A DNA stretch of 64,000 nucleotides from Candidatus Nitrotoga sp. SPKER. GTDB lineage: Bacteria > Pseudomonadota > Gammaproteobacteria > Burkholderiales > Gallionellaceae. The stretch lies in NCBI GenBank assembly GCA_003402285.1, contig QFXG01000017.1, positions 248,001 through 312,000 of the forward strand, read 5' to 3'. The notes beneath the pieces were generated by a model. It did not search any database. It saw only the letters and a program-made list of their open reading frames with translations, and was not told where the DNA came from. This document shows positions 18,909 through 28,514 of the stretch, one piece after another. Position 1 is the stretch's first letter; every line of letters starts with the position of its first letter. A program made the translations under genes and the position numbers.

Positions 18909-19358
18909 ATGCATAAAGTTAAAAAACTATTATTTTCTGGCATGCTTCTGATGCCTATGATGTTGCCTATTCAGAATGCATTTTCTGCCGCTGATAATGT
19001 GACGACTATAGTTACGAAACTTATTAAAATAGATCAGAAAGTTGGCGATGGCAAAGAAGCCGTAGCCGGTAAAACGGTCGACGTGCACTACACAGGCTGG
19101 CTTTACAATGCGACTATGCCGAATAACAAAGGTGCAAAATTTGATAGTTCTCGCGATCGTGGTGCACATTTTTCTTTCCCATTAGGTGAAGGGCGTGTAA
19201 TAAAAGGTTGGGATCAAGGAGTCGCTGGTATGAAAGTTGGCGGTCAACGTACACTCATAATTCCCGCTGACTTGGGTTATGGTGCACGAGGCGCAGGAAG
19301 TGCTATTCCGCCAAACGCAGCATTGATTTTTGATGTTGAATTGTTCGGTGTCCACTAA
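18909..19358 (+). CDS. Secreted FKBP-type peptidyl-prolyl isomerase
   Basis: 149 residues. A signal peptide (LLFSGMLLMPMMLPIQNAFSA) precedes one FKBP domain with VDVHYTGWLYN, KFDSSRDRG, FPLGEGRVIKGWDQGVAGMK, RTLIIPADLGYGARG and PPNAALIFDVEL. These include the aromatic lining of the proline pocket. ATG 18909 is chosen because ACGGAGG lies eight bases upstream; an in-frame TTG six bases earlier is less likely. It is predicted periplasmic, assisting folding of exported proteins. dapA follows within about 50 bases. Confidence 0.93.
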   Translation: MHKVKKLLFSGMLLMPMMLPIQNAFSAADNVTTIVTKLIKIDQKVGDGKEAVAGKTVDVHYTGWLYNATMPNNKGAKFDSSRDRGAHFSFPLGEGRVIKGWDQGVAGMKVGGQRTLIIPADLGYGARGAGSAIPPNAALIFDVELFGVH

Positions 19359-19404
19359 GACATGAATAGCCTAAATGATCCATTCTTCAGTATTGCCAAA
19401 AACT

Positions 19405-20283
19405 ATGATTAAGGGCAGTATTGTTGCAATAGTGACCCCAATGCACGAGGACGGTAGTCTGGATTTAGTTGCATTTCGCGCACTTATTGATTTTCATATT
19501 ATGCAGGGCACGGATGGCATAGTAGTAGTTGGTACTACAGGTGAATCCCCTACGGTGGATGTAGCTGAACATGAGTCGTTGATTCAGGTGGCAGTGGAAC
19601 ACGCAGCCGGGCGCATTCCAGTGATTGCAGGTACAGGCGCGAATTCAACCAAAGAAGCTATCGAATTAGCAGCTTTCTCAAAAAAAGCAGGCGCAGATGC
19701 TTCGTTGACAGTGGTGCCGTATTACAACAAGCCAACACAAGAAGGTTTATACCTGCACTTCAAAACTATCGCCGAGGCTGTGGATATGCCGCATATCCTC
19801 TATAACGTGCCTGGACGGACCTGTGTGGGCATACATAACGATATTGTGTTGCGCTTGGCACAAATTCCCAATGTTGTTGGCATAAAAGATGCGACCGGTG
19901 ATATTGAGCGTGGCAGTGATTTATTACAGCGGGCGCCTAAAGATTTCGCGATATATAGCGGTGATGATGCGAGTGCGTTAGCATTAATATTGTTGGGGGC
20001 ACATGGCACGATTTCTGTTACCGCCAATGTGGCGCCTAGGTTAATGCATGAGATGTGTTTAGCGGCCTTGAACGGTGAAGTGGTCAAAGCGCGCGAGATT
20101 AATTTCCGCTTACTTGGGTTGCACCGCTACTTGTTTGTTGAGGCCAATCCTATACCGGTAAAATGGGCTGTGTCGTCTATGGGAAAAATGAAGAATGTAC
20201 TGCGCCTGCCGCTTACGCCACTGTCTTTGGCCTCCCAAGATCTAGTTGAAAAGGCAATGCGCCAGGCAGGAGCGATCAGTTAG
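19405..20283 (+). CDS. dapA: 4-hydroxy-tetrahydrodipicolinate synthase
   Basis: 292 residues from ATG 19405, the family's usual length; an ATG ten codons upstream (19375) is possible but adds a tail not expected. It condenses pyruvate and aspartate semialdehyde in lysine/DAP synthesis. Active-site segments are [23 protein letters not shown] with the catalytic Tyr, YNVPGRT, and [10 protein letters not shown] with the Schiff-base Lys. Followed by bamC, the same order as in E. coli (dapA-nlpB). Confidence 0.96.
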   Translation: MIKGSIVAIVTPMHEDGSLDLVAFRALIDFHIMQGTDGIVVVGTTGESPTVDVAEHESLIQVAVEHAAGRIPVIAGTGANSTKEAIELAAFSKKAGADASLTVVPYYNKPTQEGLYLHFKTIAEAVDMPHILYNVPGRTCVGIHNDIVLRLAQIPNVVGIKDATGDIERGSDLLQRAPKDFAIYSGDDASALALILLGAHGTISVTANVAPRLMHEMCLAALNGEVVKAREINFRLLGLHRYLFVEANPIPVKWAVSSMGKMKNVLRLPLTPLSLASQDLVEKAMRQAGAIS

Positions 20284-20444
20284 TTTAATTCAGATCATTA
20301 CCAGTACAATTTCCTCGCTATGGTGGGAGAAATGACGGAACGCGGATTCCGTTTGTTACTGCGTATTCGAAATGTCAGCGCATTTATTAATTACGTAGTA
20401 TTCAAGCAATTGAATTTACGGTAATAAAAAATTTCAGGGATGGC

Positions 20445-21587
20445 ATGAGAACACTATATTTAATCATATTATTTTTTTCATTATTGATTTTAGCTGGATG
20501 CAGTGCCATTGGCATTGAAAACAAGCGTGTTGATTATAAGTCTGCCGCAACCAAGATTCCGGCGCTAGAAGTTCCACCTGACCTGACCACTCCTGTCATT
20601 AGAAATCAACATACGATACCGGGTAGTGATGGCGAGGTCGTTACAAATTTTTCTGATTTTGTTAAGGGTGGCCAAATGGCGCAAGTTGGTGTTGCCACCA
20701 CCGTATTGCCGGAAGTGAAGAATGTGCATCTGGAACGTAATGGAACGCAGCGCTGGCTAGTCGTGGGGGGGAAAGTAGAGAGTGTGTGGCCGGTGGTTAA
20801 AGAATTTTGGCAGGAACAAGGTTTTGTTATCAAAACTGACAATCCTGCGGCTGGTCTCATTGAAACAGACTGGACGGAGAGGCGCGCTAAAATTCAGCAA
20901 AGTGGATTAAGTAAAATACTTGGCAACGTATTCGATAAACTTCATTCATCTGGCCTGCAAGATATGTATCGAACCCGTTTGGAGCGTAGCAAGGATGGGA
21001 GCAGCTCGGAAATTTATATTAGTCATAGCGGCATGGAAGAAGCGCTGGATGTGGATAAGAACGGTTATAAATGGAGGCCGCGTCCGAATGATCCTGAGCT
21101 GGAAGCTAGTATGTTGCAACTGTTGATGATCAAGTTGGGCGGTGGTACGGAAAATCAGGTTCAGGCAGGGCAAATATCTAAGTCGCAAGAAGTAGCCACT
21201 GCGCCGAAGCTACAAGAGATTAATGGTAACAAAATTATTATATTGAATGAGCCATTTGACAAAAGCTGGCGCAAGGTAGGGTTAGCCTTAGATCAGGCAG
21301 GCATCGAGGTGAAGGATAAGGATAGGATTAGCGGCATATACTTTGTGAATCCGAGTAAGGATATAGCGAAGAAAAAAAGCTGGGTCAATAATTTAATGTT
21401 CTGGCGTAATGATAGCGACCAAAAGCCTACTAATAAAGATTCGATCGAAGGAGCTGCACGTTATCAGGTGACCGTGCGTGAGAATAACACGGGGTGTGAA
21501 GTTAGTGTTTTGAACCAAGGTGCTGCTAAAGACAAAGTGACGCAGCGTATGACTGACCTACTGTACAAACAGTTGACCACCAAGTAG
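20445..21587 (+). CDS. bamC: Outer-membrane assembly lipoprotein BamC
   Basis: 380 residues with a lipobox (LILAGCSAIG). BamC is an accessory lipoprotein of the BAM complex that inserts beta-barrels. The unstructured N-terminal region that lies on BamD includes DYKSAATKIPALEVPPDL, a recognisable BamC signature. Two helix-grip domains follow: about 100-215 (RWLVVGGKVESVWPVVKEFW) and 255-375 (EPFDKSWRKVGLALDQAGIE). Location after dapA supports the call. Confidence 0.93.
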   Translation: MRTLYLIILFFSLLILAGCSAIGIENKRVDYKSAATKIPALEVPPDLTTPVIRNQHTIPGSDGEVVTNFSDFVKGGQMAQVGVATTVLPEVKNVHLERNGTQRWLVVGGKVESVWPVVKEFWQEQGFVIKTDNPAAGLIETDWTERRAKIQQSGLSKILGNVFDKLHSSGLQDMYRTRLERSKDGSSSEIYISHSGMEEALDVDKNGYKWRPRPNDPELEASMLQLLMIKLGGGTENQVQAGQISKSQEVATAPKLQEINGNKIIILNEPFDKSWRKVGLALDQAGIEVKDKDRISGIYFVNPSKDIAKKKSWVNNLMFWRNDSDQKPTNKDSIEGAARYQVTVRENNTGCEVSVLNQGAAKDKVTQRMTDLLYKQLTTK

Positions 21588-21603
21588 CGTTTGATCTTAA
21601 TCG

Positions 21604-22371
21604 ATGCGTTTCGCTTCACTTGGTAGCGGCAGCGAAGGTAATGGATTGATAGTGCAAGCTGGCAAAACCACTGTATTAGTGGACTGTGGTTTTACCCTGG
21701 CTGATACCTGTATGCGTTTGGCGCGTCTTGGTCTAGACCCCAATTGCCTTAATGGTATTGTAGTGACACATGAACATGGTGACCATATTGCCGGAGTGGC
21801 GCGGTTAGCACGTAAATATTCGATTCCAATATGGCTAACGTACGGCACATTTCGTGCGCAATTCAAATTGTTCAGCAGTGTGCCCAAGCTGACAAAAATT
21901 GACTCGCACGGTTCCTTCACTATCGATGGGTTGTTGGTGCAGCCTTTTCCTGTGCCACATGATGCGGCTGAGCCAGTACAGTATACGTTCAGTGAGGGTG
22001 CAAAACTGTTGGGAGTTTTGACCGATACTGGTTGTTCCACCCCTCATATCGAGGCGACGCTAAGTGGCTGTGATGCTTTGGTGCTGGAGTGCAACCATGA
22101 TACTGCCCTGTTGGTTAACAGTGATTACCCTATAAGTCTTAAGCAACGTATTGGCGGACGATTTGGTCATCTGAATAATGTGGATGCGGCAGCATTGTTG
22201 GCGCGGTTGGACTATAGTAGTTTGCAACATATTGTGGCTGCACATCTCAGCCGTAAAAATAATACGCCTGAACTGGCGGCATATGCCTTGAGTAAAGCAC
22301 TTAATTGCAGCCCAGAATGGATTGCAGTTGCCGGGCAAGATGAAGGACTGGCTTGGCGAGAAATTGTATAA
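21604..22371 (+). CDS. MBL-fold metallo-hydrolase (YycJ/WalJ-like)
   Basis: 255 residues. The start FASLGSGSEGNGLIVQ and the metal motif VVTHEHGDHIAGV (HxHxDH) mark the beta-lactamase fold. Further ligands are in VPHDAAEPVQ, LTDTGCST, LECNHD and AHLSRKNN. It resembles the YycJ group of putative exonucleases. The substrate is not shown. It starts 16 bases after bamC, as in many betaproteobacteria. Confidence 0.9.
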   Translation: MRFASLGSGSEGNGLIVQAGKTTVLVDCGFTLADTCMRLARLGLDPNCLNGIVVTHEHGDHIAGVARLARKYSIPIWLTYGTFRAQFKLFSSVPKLTKIDSHGSFTIDGLLVQPFPVPHDAAEPVQYTFSEGAKLLGVLTDTGCSTPHIEATLSGCDALVLECNHDTALLVNSDYPISLKQRIGGRFGHLNNVDAAALLARLDYSSLQHIVAAHLSRKNNTPELAAYALSKALNCSPEWIAVAGQDEGLAWREIV

Positions 22372-22389
22372 ACACTAAGCTACAAACAT

Positions 22390-22416
22390 AAAAAGCCGAC
22401 TTTACATCGGCTTTTT
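22390..22416. terminator. Bidirectional terminator between convergent genes
   Basis: AAAAAGCCGA - CTTTACA - TCGGCTTTTT: a symmetrical A/T-flanked stem usable from both strands. It lies between the MBL hydrolase (plus) and the Ala-rich lipoprotein (minus). Confidence 0.8.
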
Positions 22417-22434
22417 ATTGTGCACGAAGTGAAA

Positions 22435-22713
22435 TTACTTCTTCATTGCATCTTTAGCAGCGTCAGCAGCACCGTGAGCGGCGTCAGCAGCCGTTCCAGC
22501 AGCAGTAGCAGCAGCACCAGCGGCTTCAGCAGCACTACCAGCGGCTTCAGCAGCACTACCAGCGGCAGTAGCAGCAGCATCAACAGCAGGCGCAGGTGCT
22601 ACGACAACGGGTGCTACAACAACAGGAGCTTCCGCAGCGGGGGCCTTAGGTTTTTCGCCACAAGCAGTCAAAGACAATGCCAACAGGGCAGCAACTAGAG
22701 CAAAACGTTTCAT
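22435..22713 (-). CDS. Small alanine-rich lipoprotein
   Basis: 92 residues. A signal peptide with lipobox LSLTACGEKP gives a Cys-anchored mature protein. A Pro/Val segment (APVVVAPVVVAPAPAV) is followed by about 45 residues of near-repeats of the type GSAAEAAGSAAEAAG, ending in DAAKDAMKK. The tail should form a small-residue amphipathic helix or coiled coil, somewhat like a miniature Lpp or a membrane-stress lipoprotein. No family name can be given. It has its own terminator shared with the convergent gene. Confidence 0.8.
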   Translation of the reverse strand: MKRFALVAALLALSLTACGEKPKAPAAEAPVVVAPVVVAPAPAVDAAATAAGSAAEAAGSAAEAAGAAATAAGTAADAAHGAADAAKDAMKK

Positions 22714-23037
22714 TTACTTTTCCTTCACAATAATTAAATTTACAGACAAAACCGGGGAATTTCAGTCTACTACAACGCTAAGTTACAGCGAAGACGCGGC
22801 ATTCTATACTAGTATATACAATAATTCTAGCAAATAATAATAGTTACCATGATTTTTTAAAATCCAAAGGCAGTGGTGGAACTCTGGATAGGAACCATCA
22901 TTTGCATTTTACTGAATGGGGCTTGAGAGGTATGAAGTATAATTTTCATACGGTTGGCAGAGGTGATGTAAGGTGTTGTCTTAAATATTAAACTTGATGC
23001 TAATTTATTTCGAGATCAATGTTGATAAATAAGCTAT
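22714..23037. other. Intergenic region upstream of the Ala-rich lipoprotein
   Basis: 324 bases, AT-rich, no gene recognised. It holds the promoter of the minus-strand lipoprotein and the 3' side of the JmjC gene. Confidence 0.5.
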
Positions 23038-24180
23038 TTATCTATTTGCTTGCTTAACAATAGGTACAATATAACCATCTGTATACCATTGATAAAGCAA
23101 TTCAAAGGCTTCTCGCGACAGACCCACCGTGGAATTGAGCTGGCGCGCATTGGCGAAAGAACGTAATTCTCGATAATCGTATTTGTTGACAGCGTGTGCC
23201 ATGCCATTAATGAATACTACACCGCTATGGCATAGCATTTGCGTTTTTAGAGCCATTGCTACGCCGTACTTTTTTATCGCCCGTTCGAAGCGATCACGAC
23301 TCAGTGCTTTCGTAGGCGGATCAAAAAATATATGTGATTTAGGGTCGCTAAGATAACTACCGAGAAAATTAGCAATGTCGCGCTTAGTCCATTTTATTCG
23401 CCGGATGATTTGTGTTACCTGATTTAGCATATCCGTACCAATTTCTGAGGGATGGCGTTGGATTGTAAGATCTGGATCAGCATACATGCCGTCCAAGCAA
23501 ACCCGATCTTGCAAGTACACCAGAAATTGTTCCGCTAGTTCTTGATAAGTCGGAGTACGGAAACCAATGGAATAGGTCATACAATCGTTTTCGGCAATGC
23601 CGTTATGAGCATAATGCGGCGGCAGGTAGAGCATATCACCCGGTGCTAGCACCCATTCCTGTTCCATCTGGAAGCGTTTCAGGATTCTCAATGGAGCATC
23701 GTCTACCAGTGTATGATCCTGTTGGGCGGAAATTTGCCAGCGACGATGGCCCGAACCCTGCAAAAGGAATACATCATAAGAATCGAAATGCGCGCCTACG
23801 CCCCCTCCTTTGGGGGCATAGCTTACCATTAGATCATCCAAACGCGCATGCGGTATGAAGCTGAAATTCTTTAACAGCGCGGCGGCTTCTGGCAGATGCT
23901 GATTCACGCCTTGCACCAATACAGTCCACGGATTTTTTCCTAAGCTATTGAATCTTGATGCTTTAAATGGGCCATGCTGCACTTGCCACTGACCGTGGCG
24001 TTGGGTCACGAGGCGTGACTCCACATCCTCAGTGCAAGCTAAGGTGAATAACTGGGATTGATCAAGTAATCCATTGAATTGCGAAAATGCTTGGCGAATG
24101 AGTAAGGGTTTTTTTTGCCAGTAATCGCGTAAAAACGTCTTTGTCGTTAACCCACCAAGCATGGTGGAATTTATTTTCAT
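23038..24180 (-). CDS. JmjC/cupin ribosomal oxygenase (RoxA/YcfD-like)
   Basis: 380 residues from ATG 24180; the longer frame begins at a GTG with no ribosome site. The Fe(II)/2-oxoglutarate site is visible: GAHFDSYDVFLLQGSGHRRW gives HxD, and YLPPHYAHNGIAE the distal His. The YcfD group hydroxylates an arginine of ribosomal protein L16; length and motif order fit that group. The C-terminal region (residues about 270-380) is the winged-helix and dimer part. It is divergent from slyD across a 466-base gap containing a perfect hairpin. Confidence 0.85.
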   Translation of the reverse strand: MKINSTMLGGLTTKTFLRDYWQKKPLLIRQAFSQFNGLLDQSQLFTLACTEDVESRLVTQRHGQWQVQHGPFKASRFNSLGKNPWTVLVQGVNQHLPEAAALLKNFSFIPHARLDDLMVSYAPKGGGVGAHFDSYDVFLLQGSGHRRWQISAQQDHTLVDDAPLRILKRFQMEQEWVLAPGDMLYLPPHYAHNGIAENDCMTYSIGFRTPTYQELAEQFLVYLQDRVCLDGMYADPDLTIQRHPSEIGTDMLNQVTQIIRRIKWTKRDIANFLGSYLSDPKSHIFFDPPTKALSRDRFERAIKKYGVAMALKTQMLCHSGVVFINGMAHAVNKYDYRELRSFANARQLNSTVGLSREAFELLYQWYTDGYIVPIVKQANR

Positions 24181-24646
24181 AATTAATATTATAACCACAC
24201 TAACGCACACGAAAATATTTTCGTCCGCATGAAACTAGATTCAATTCGCATTCTTAAAGTGTAATCTGTAGCGCTGGATTGTTCACGTTCATTTCATTAG
24301 CAAATACAACAATTGTATTTGCTAATCGGCACGCGAATGAGGGTGATTTATTAGTTGACGGCAATGTGAATTAGTTGTGATACATGCCTGAGCCAGGTCG
24401 ATTTCGCGATATATTATGATTCAGCTGTACTAAATTTTTAGACGTAGAATCTAAAGTTTGAATAAAATACGATGTGTTCTATGCAAGAAAGATGGAGACA
24501 AAGAAGTAGATGGACATAAAAAATCTCAATGAAACGTCCTACTATTTGTGGTCGACAAGCAAGGCAAGTTATTTCATGCTTTAAGTATAGTGCTTAAGCA
24601 TACGGCTAGGCTGATGAAATTCTCAATCTGATATCAAGGAGTTGAA
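24181..24646. other. Intergenic region between divergent JmjC and slyD genes
   Basis: No gene seen. It contains the perfect inverted repeat at 24296-24326 and should hold promoters for both genes. AAGGAG at about 24636 is the slyD ribosome site. Confidence 0.5.
24296..24326. promoter_or_regulatory. Perfect 14-bp inverted repeat with 3-base loop
   Basis: ATTAGCAAATACAA - CAA - TTGTATTTGCTAAT. The arms match exactly. No T-run follows on either strand, so it is not a typical terminator. Its place between divergent genes suits an operator for a dimeric regulator or a leader hairpin. Confidence 0.55.
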
Positions 24647-25132
24647 ATGAAAATTGCAAAAAACACAGTTGTATCGTTGCGCTATGAATTATTTGATGCA
24701 AACGGCAGTTTGCTGGAAAAAACAGAAGATCCCATCAGTTATTTGCATGGGGGGTATGACGGAATATTTCCGACTGTGGAAGAAGCGTTACAAGGCAAGG
24801 ACGTAGGTGCTGAACTTAAAATTACGATGGAACCGGACGATGCTTTTGGAGAGTATGAGCATGACCTGGTGCACGTTGAGCCACGCAATTTGTTCCCGGA
24901 TGAAATTACCATTGGTATGCAGTTTGAGGGAGGAGTGGAAGATGGCGACGATGACGATTACTCGCTCTATACGGTTGTGGATGTAACCGATACTGAAGTG
25001 ACTGTAGATGGTAACCATCCGCTTGCTGGCAAAACACTAAATTTTGTAGGTATTGTTACCAATGTACGCGCTGCTACTGCCGAAGAGCTGGAACATGGCC
25101 ATACGCATGGCGAAGGCGGACATCATCACTAA
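24647..25132 (+). CDS. slyD: FKBP-type peptidyl-prolyl isomerase SlyD
   Basis: 161 residues. The FKBP half is interrupted by the IF (insert-in-flap) chaperone domain, as in SlyD: LRYELFDANGSLLEKTEDP, SYLHGGYDGIFPTVEEAL, then EPDDAFGEYEHDLVHVEPRN, and VDGNHPLAGKTLNF. The His-rich tail (HGHTHGEGGHHH) would bind Ni or other metals, linking it to metallochaperone work. AAGGAG precedes the ATG. Confidence 0.95.
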   Translation: MKIAKNTVVSLRYELFDANGSLLEKTEDPISYLHGGYDGIFPTVEEALQGKDVGAELKITMEPDDAFGEYEHDLVHVEPRNLFPDEITIGMQFEGGVEDGDDDDYSLYTVVDVTDTEVTVDGNHPLAGKTLNFVGIVTNVRAATAEELEHGHTHGEGGHHH

Positions 25133-25378
25133 TGTTTGCTGAGATTCTGTAGCTATGTTGCCGAATGTGAAGGTAAAAACTTATGAATTTTATTTCGACT
25201 AGACAAAATTTATTTTACGGCAGTTATTACCGTTAGCTTGTTCAGGTTTGAATTTAGCGGTTTTTGGAACGGTCTTGACCAAATCTAATAACAAGTGTAT
25301 AAGGTCGCTTGGCGTTTGATTCAAAGTTTTTGCGATACTGGTTTTTTCCATGTGCAATCTTCGATTCAAATAGTTTCG

Positions 25379-25398
25379 CGGGGGATTTCCCCGTTTTT
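25379..25398 (+). promoter_or_regulatory. Terminator-like hairpin in the csp leader
   Basis: CGGGG-GATTT-CCCCG followed by TTTTT, ending 20 bases before the csp ATG and just before its ribosome site. It could attenuate transcription or act as a temperature-sensitive leader element. Inference from sequence only. Confidence 0.4.
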
Positions 25399-25417
25399 AG
25401 TTAAGGAAGTAATACAC

Positions 25418-25621
25418 ATGGCAACTGGTACAGTAAAATGGTTTAATGACGCAAAAGGTTTTGGATTTGTTACTCCCGATGATGGAAGCGAAGATTTGTT
25501 TGCACATTTTTCAGCAATTAACATGAGCGGCTTCAAGTCTCTTCAAGAAGGTCAAAAAGTTACCTTTGAAGTTACACAAGGTCCTAAAGGTAAGCAAGCA
25601 TCTAATATTCAAGCGCCTTAA
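25418..25621 (+). CDS. Cold-shock domain protein, CspA family
   Basis: 67 residues, one OB-fold cold-shock domain. RNP1 (KGFGFV) and RNP2 (DLFAHFS) are intact: [15 protein letters not shown] and [10 protein letters not shown]. Such proteins melt RNA structure and act as antiterminators. ATG 25418 is chosen from homology; TAAGGAAG lies upstream. A leader of at least 100 bases precedes it, usual for csp genes. Confidence 0.96.
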   Translation: MATGTVKWFNDAKGFGFVTPDDGSEDLFAHFSAINMSGFKSLQEGQKVTFEVTQGPKGKQASNIQAP

Positions 25622-25639
25622 TCGGTTCTTGATTAGCTT

Positions 25640-25672
25640 AAAAAGCCCGGCATTTTCATGCCGGGCTTTTTA
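25640..25672 (+). terminator. Rho-independent terminator after csp
   Basis: AAAAAGCCCGGCAT - TTTC - ATGCCGGGCTTTTT: a 9-bp GC-rich stem extended by A/T runs, 19 bases after the csp stop. Confidence 0.9.
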
Positions 25673-25763
25673 TTTTATAGATGTACCGCTGGGATTATTT
25701 TTAATAAATGTTATGTATTGTTTGGCATTTTACAAATAGTCACTATTTATTCCCTGAATTTTT

Positions 25764-26558
25764 ATGCGCCAGTATTTATATTTATTGAAACATGTGCTGA
25801 ATCACGGCACAAAGAAGAGTGACCGCACCGGCACCGGTACGATCAGTATCTTTGGTTATCAGATACGCTTTAATCTGGAACATGGCTTTCCGCTGGTGAC
25901 CACCAAAAAATGTCACTTGAAATCCATCATCCATGAATTGCTATGGTTTTTGCAAGGCGATACCAATATCCGTTATCTGAAGGAAAATGGGGTCAGAATC
26001 TGGGATGAATGGGCGGACGAGGATGGCAATCTTGGTCCGGTGTACGGCAAACAGTGGCGTTCGTGGACCGCAAGAGATGGTCTCACCATTGACCAGATTT
26101 CAGGTGTTATAGAACAGATTAAATGTAATCCCGATTCACGTCGCTTGATCGTTTCCGCCTGGAATGTAGGGGAGCTGGATCAAATGGCGTTGGCGCCATG
26201 TCATGTCATGTTCCAGTTCTATGTGTCGGATGGCAAGCTTTCCTGCCAGTTGTATCAGCGTAGCGCAGATATTTTTTTGGGCGTGCCGTTTAATATCGCC
26301 TCCTACGCGTTGCTCACCATGATGATGGCGCAAGTATGTGGTTTAAAACCAGGTGATTTGGTGCATACGTTTGGTGATGCACATCTGTACCTTAACCATC
26401 TGGAACAGGCCGAGCTGCAACTGTCGCGCGAGCCGCGACTACTTCCGGTCATGCACATTAACCCTGATGTGAAAAATATATTTGACTTTAGATTTGAAGA
26501 TTTTAGCCTGGAAGGGTACGACCCATATCCGGCGATTAAAGCGACCGTGGCAGTATGA
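25764..26558 (+). CDS. thyA: Thymidylate synthase
   Basis: 264 residues, exactly the E. coli-type length. It methylates dUMP to dTMP using methylene-THF. Visible are the phosphate-binding [41 protein letters not shown], the nucleophilic Cys in [11 protein letters not shown], and the dUMP-binding [18 protein letters not shown]. It overlaps folA by four bases; the pair works together because DHFR regenerates the folate it oxidises. Confidence 0.98.
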   Translation: MRQYLYLLKHVLNHGTKKSDRTGTGTISIFGYQIRFNLEHGFPLVTTKKCHLKSIIHELLWFLQGDTNIRYLKENGVRIWDEWADEDGNLGPVYGKQWRSWTARDGLTIDQISGVIEQIKCNPDSRRLIVSAWNVGELDQMALAPCHVMFQFYVSDGKLSCQLYQRSADIFLGVPFNIASYALLTMMMAQVCGLKPGDLVHTFGDAHLYLNHLEQAELQLSREPRLLPVMHINPDVKNIFDFRFEDFSLEGYDPYPAIKATVAV

Positions 26559-27076
26559 TGAACGAGCAAAAGGAAGAAACGGGGAAGGGCAGAGTGTCAA
26601 TCATTGTTGCGATGGCCCGTAATCGCACCATTGGCCTTAATAACAGGCTGCCTTGGCATATCCCGGCGGATCTTAAACGCTTTAAATCGCTCACCATGGG
26701 ACATCATCTGATTATGGGGCGTAAGACTTTCGATTCTATCGGTAAGCTCCTGCCTGGTCGCACTACCGTGGTGGTGACACGTAATCACGCATTAAAAATT
26801 GAAGGCTGCATCATGGCCTACTCGTTGAAAGATGCGATTAGTGCTTGTGTGGGAGATGATGAAATTTTTATTGTCGGTGGCGCTGAACTCTACGCATTGG
26901 CCATGCCGTTAGTGGATACGATCTATCTTACTGAAATTAGTGAAGATGTAGCAGGCGATGCACATTTTCCGGAATTTGATAAAAAACTATGGCAGGAATT
27001 GGCGCGCGAGCAATGCGGCCAAGAAACTCCCCAAGCATTGGAATATCATTTTGTCACTTATGGCAGGAGAGAATAA
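26555..27076 (+). CDS. folA: Dihydrofolate reductase
   Basis: 173 residues. It reduces dihydrofolate with NADPH. Conserved segments: [20 protein letters not shown] with the catalytic acidic residue D in [25 protein letters not shown] and [15 protein letters not shown]. The first 15 residues are an extra polar tail; the start is fixed by the ATGA overlap with thyA. Confidence 0.97.
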   Translation: MMNEQKEETGKGRVSIIVAMARNRTIGLNNRLPWHIPADLKRFKSLTMGHHLIMGRKTFDSIGKLLPGRTTVVVTRNHALKIEGCIMAYSLKDAISACVGDDEIFIVGGAELYALAMPLVDTIYLTEISEDVAGDAHFPEFDKKLWQELAREQCGQETPQALEYHFVTYGRRE

Positions 27077-27190
27077 ACAATACCGGAGAAAGAATGATAT
27101 TTTAAACAACGAATGAATTCGTTTGTAATGGCGAATGGCGTGTTTAATTATGATTTACTAAGTGCCATACGACCGCTTGCACAAACCTAT

Positions 27191-27979
27191 TTACCCCTCC
27201 GTTTTCTTTCGACTCGTGGTAATTAAATTATAAGCAACCTGTATTTCCTTTGCTTGTTCAGTTGCTACAGCGATCATGTCTTCAGGAACACCCTGGCCCA
27301 TTAACTTATCAGGGTGATATTGGCTCATTAACTTGCGGTAAGCGCGTTTGATTTCTTGGTCGCTACTTTCCGTGCTTACTCCCAGCGCTTTATAGGCATC
27401 TTCCAAACTGGTGGCGGAAGATGTTTGTCCCCCAGCAAAGTGCGACTGGTTTAAAACCATATCCAGTATTCGCTTAAATGCAGTCTGGTCATAACCAAAA
27501 TGACGGGCAATGTCTTTTAGCATTATTTCTTCATCTGTATGAATATGCCCATCAGATAAAGCCATAACAATGAGATAGACCAGCAACATTTGCTTTAAAT
27601 CATTTGTATTGCCACAAATGGCAATAAATTTATTTAAGTTCGGCTTGATATCAAAATTTGCATCGGCTCCTTGCTTAAAAAGGGCAACTGCCCGTTGTCT
27701 ATGCTCAGTGGACATCCCCAGTTTTTGAATGAACTGTTCAACATGATCAATTTCATTCTGTGATATATGACCATCCGCTTTAGCAAGTTTACCCATTGAA
27801 ATAAAAACAGTTTCAAGAAACACTGATTGGCGCTGGGCTTGGCTAAGCGGGTTAACCCCGCCCATACCATAAGCTTTATAACGATCAATAAAGCTTCCTA
27901 ATAGGTAACCAATTAAAGCCCCGAAAAAACCCCAAAAATAAAAACCTAATAAGGCGCCAATTAGTTTAAACAAAGTCAC
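27191..27979 (-). CDS. djlA: DjlA-like membrane co-chaperone (TerB plus DnaJ domain)
   Basis: 262 residues. A glycine-rich N-terminal membrane segment (LIGALLGFYFWGFFGALIGY) is followed by a TerB-like helical domain (about 55-170) and a C-terminal J domain (about 195-260) with the HPD motif in KLMSQYHPDKLMGQG. The J domain stimulates DnaK. The same architecture is known from E. coli DjlA, an inner-membrane J protein tied to envelope stress and capsule control. Convergent with folA. Confidence 0.93.
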   Translation of the reverse strand: MTLFKLIGALLGFYFWGFFGALIGYLLGSFIDRYKAYGMGGVNPLSQAQRQSVFLETVFISMGKLAKADGHISQNEIDHVEQFIQKLGMSTEHRQRAVALFKQGADANFDIKPNLNKFIAICGNTNDLKQMLLVYLIVMALSDGHIHTDEEIMLKDIARHFGYDQTAFKRILDMVLNQSHFAGGQTSSATSLEDAYKALGVSTESSDQEIKRAYRKLMSQYHPDKLMGQGVPEDMIAVATEQAKEIQVAYNLITTSRKKTEG

Positions 27980-28514
27980 TCCAAAGATTAAATGAGAAAA
28001 AATAAAGCACCCGCCACAAGCAGCCGGGTTTTAACTGTGTTTTTATAATTGTCTAACTTCAGACAGCTTTTTGCACTTATCGAAGGGTTTTTCTCTATGA
28101 TTAATGCAGATCTAATAATTTATTACCCATCCTCCTTGATGCATCAGTTACAGCCAGGAAAAAACAGGATTGGCTAACATTATATTTTATTTTGGCCTCC
28201 TTTAAGCTTCCGCACTGTGCGACATTCTGTCATGTGGTGTATCCTGAAATGACCCGGGATTTTCCTTTACTTGGTCGTTTTACCGTCTTGCGTGATCCTA
28301 TTCCTGTCCTAGCTGGCCACTGTTCAGAGCTCGCCAGTTGATGCGAGATATTATTGGGTTTGCAAAAGCTACTGCGCGCAATTGCGGAAAGCCCCCGACC
28401 CAATTGCCGAGGAAGTGCGTTCTGTAAAAGCGCGCTGCAATATGGGGTGGTTGCATAATTGCTATATTCTTCCAGTGTAACTACAATTGTGGTAAATCAT
28501 TAAAGGAGATTGAA
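27980..28514. other. Intergenic region before the toxin-antitoxin pair
   Basis: 535 bases with no gene I can support. A few short frames (for example 28 codons from 28340) have no ribosome site. TAAAGGAG at about 28500 is the ribosome site of the antitoxin gene. It marks the left edge of the accessory segment. Confidence 0.45.
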
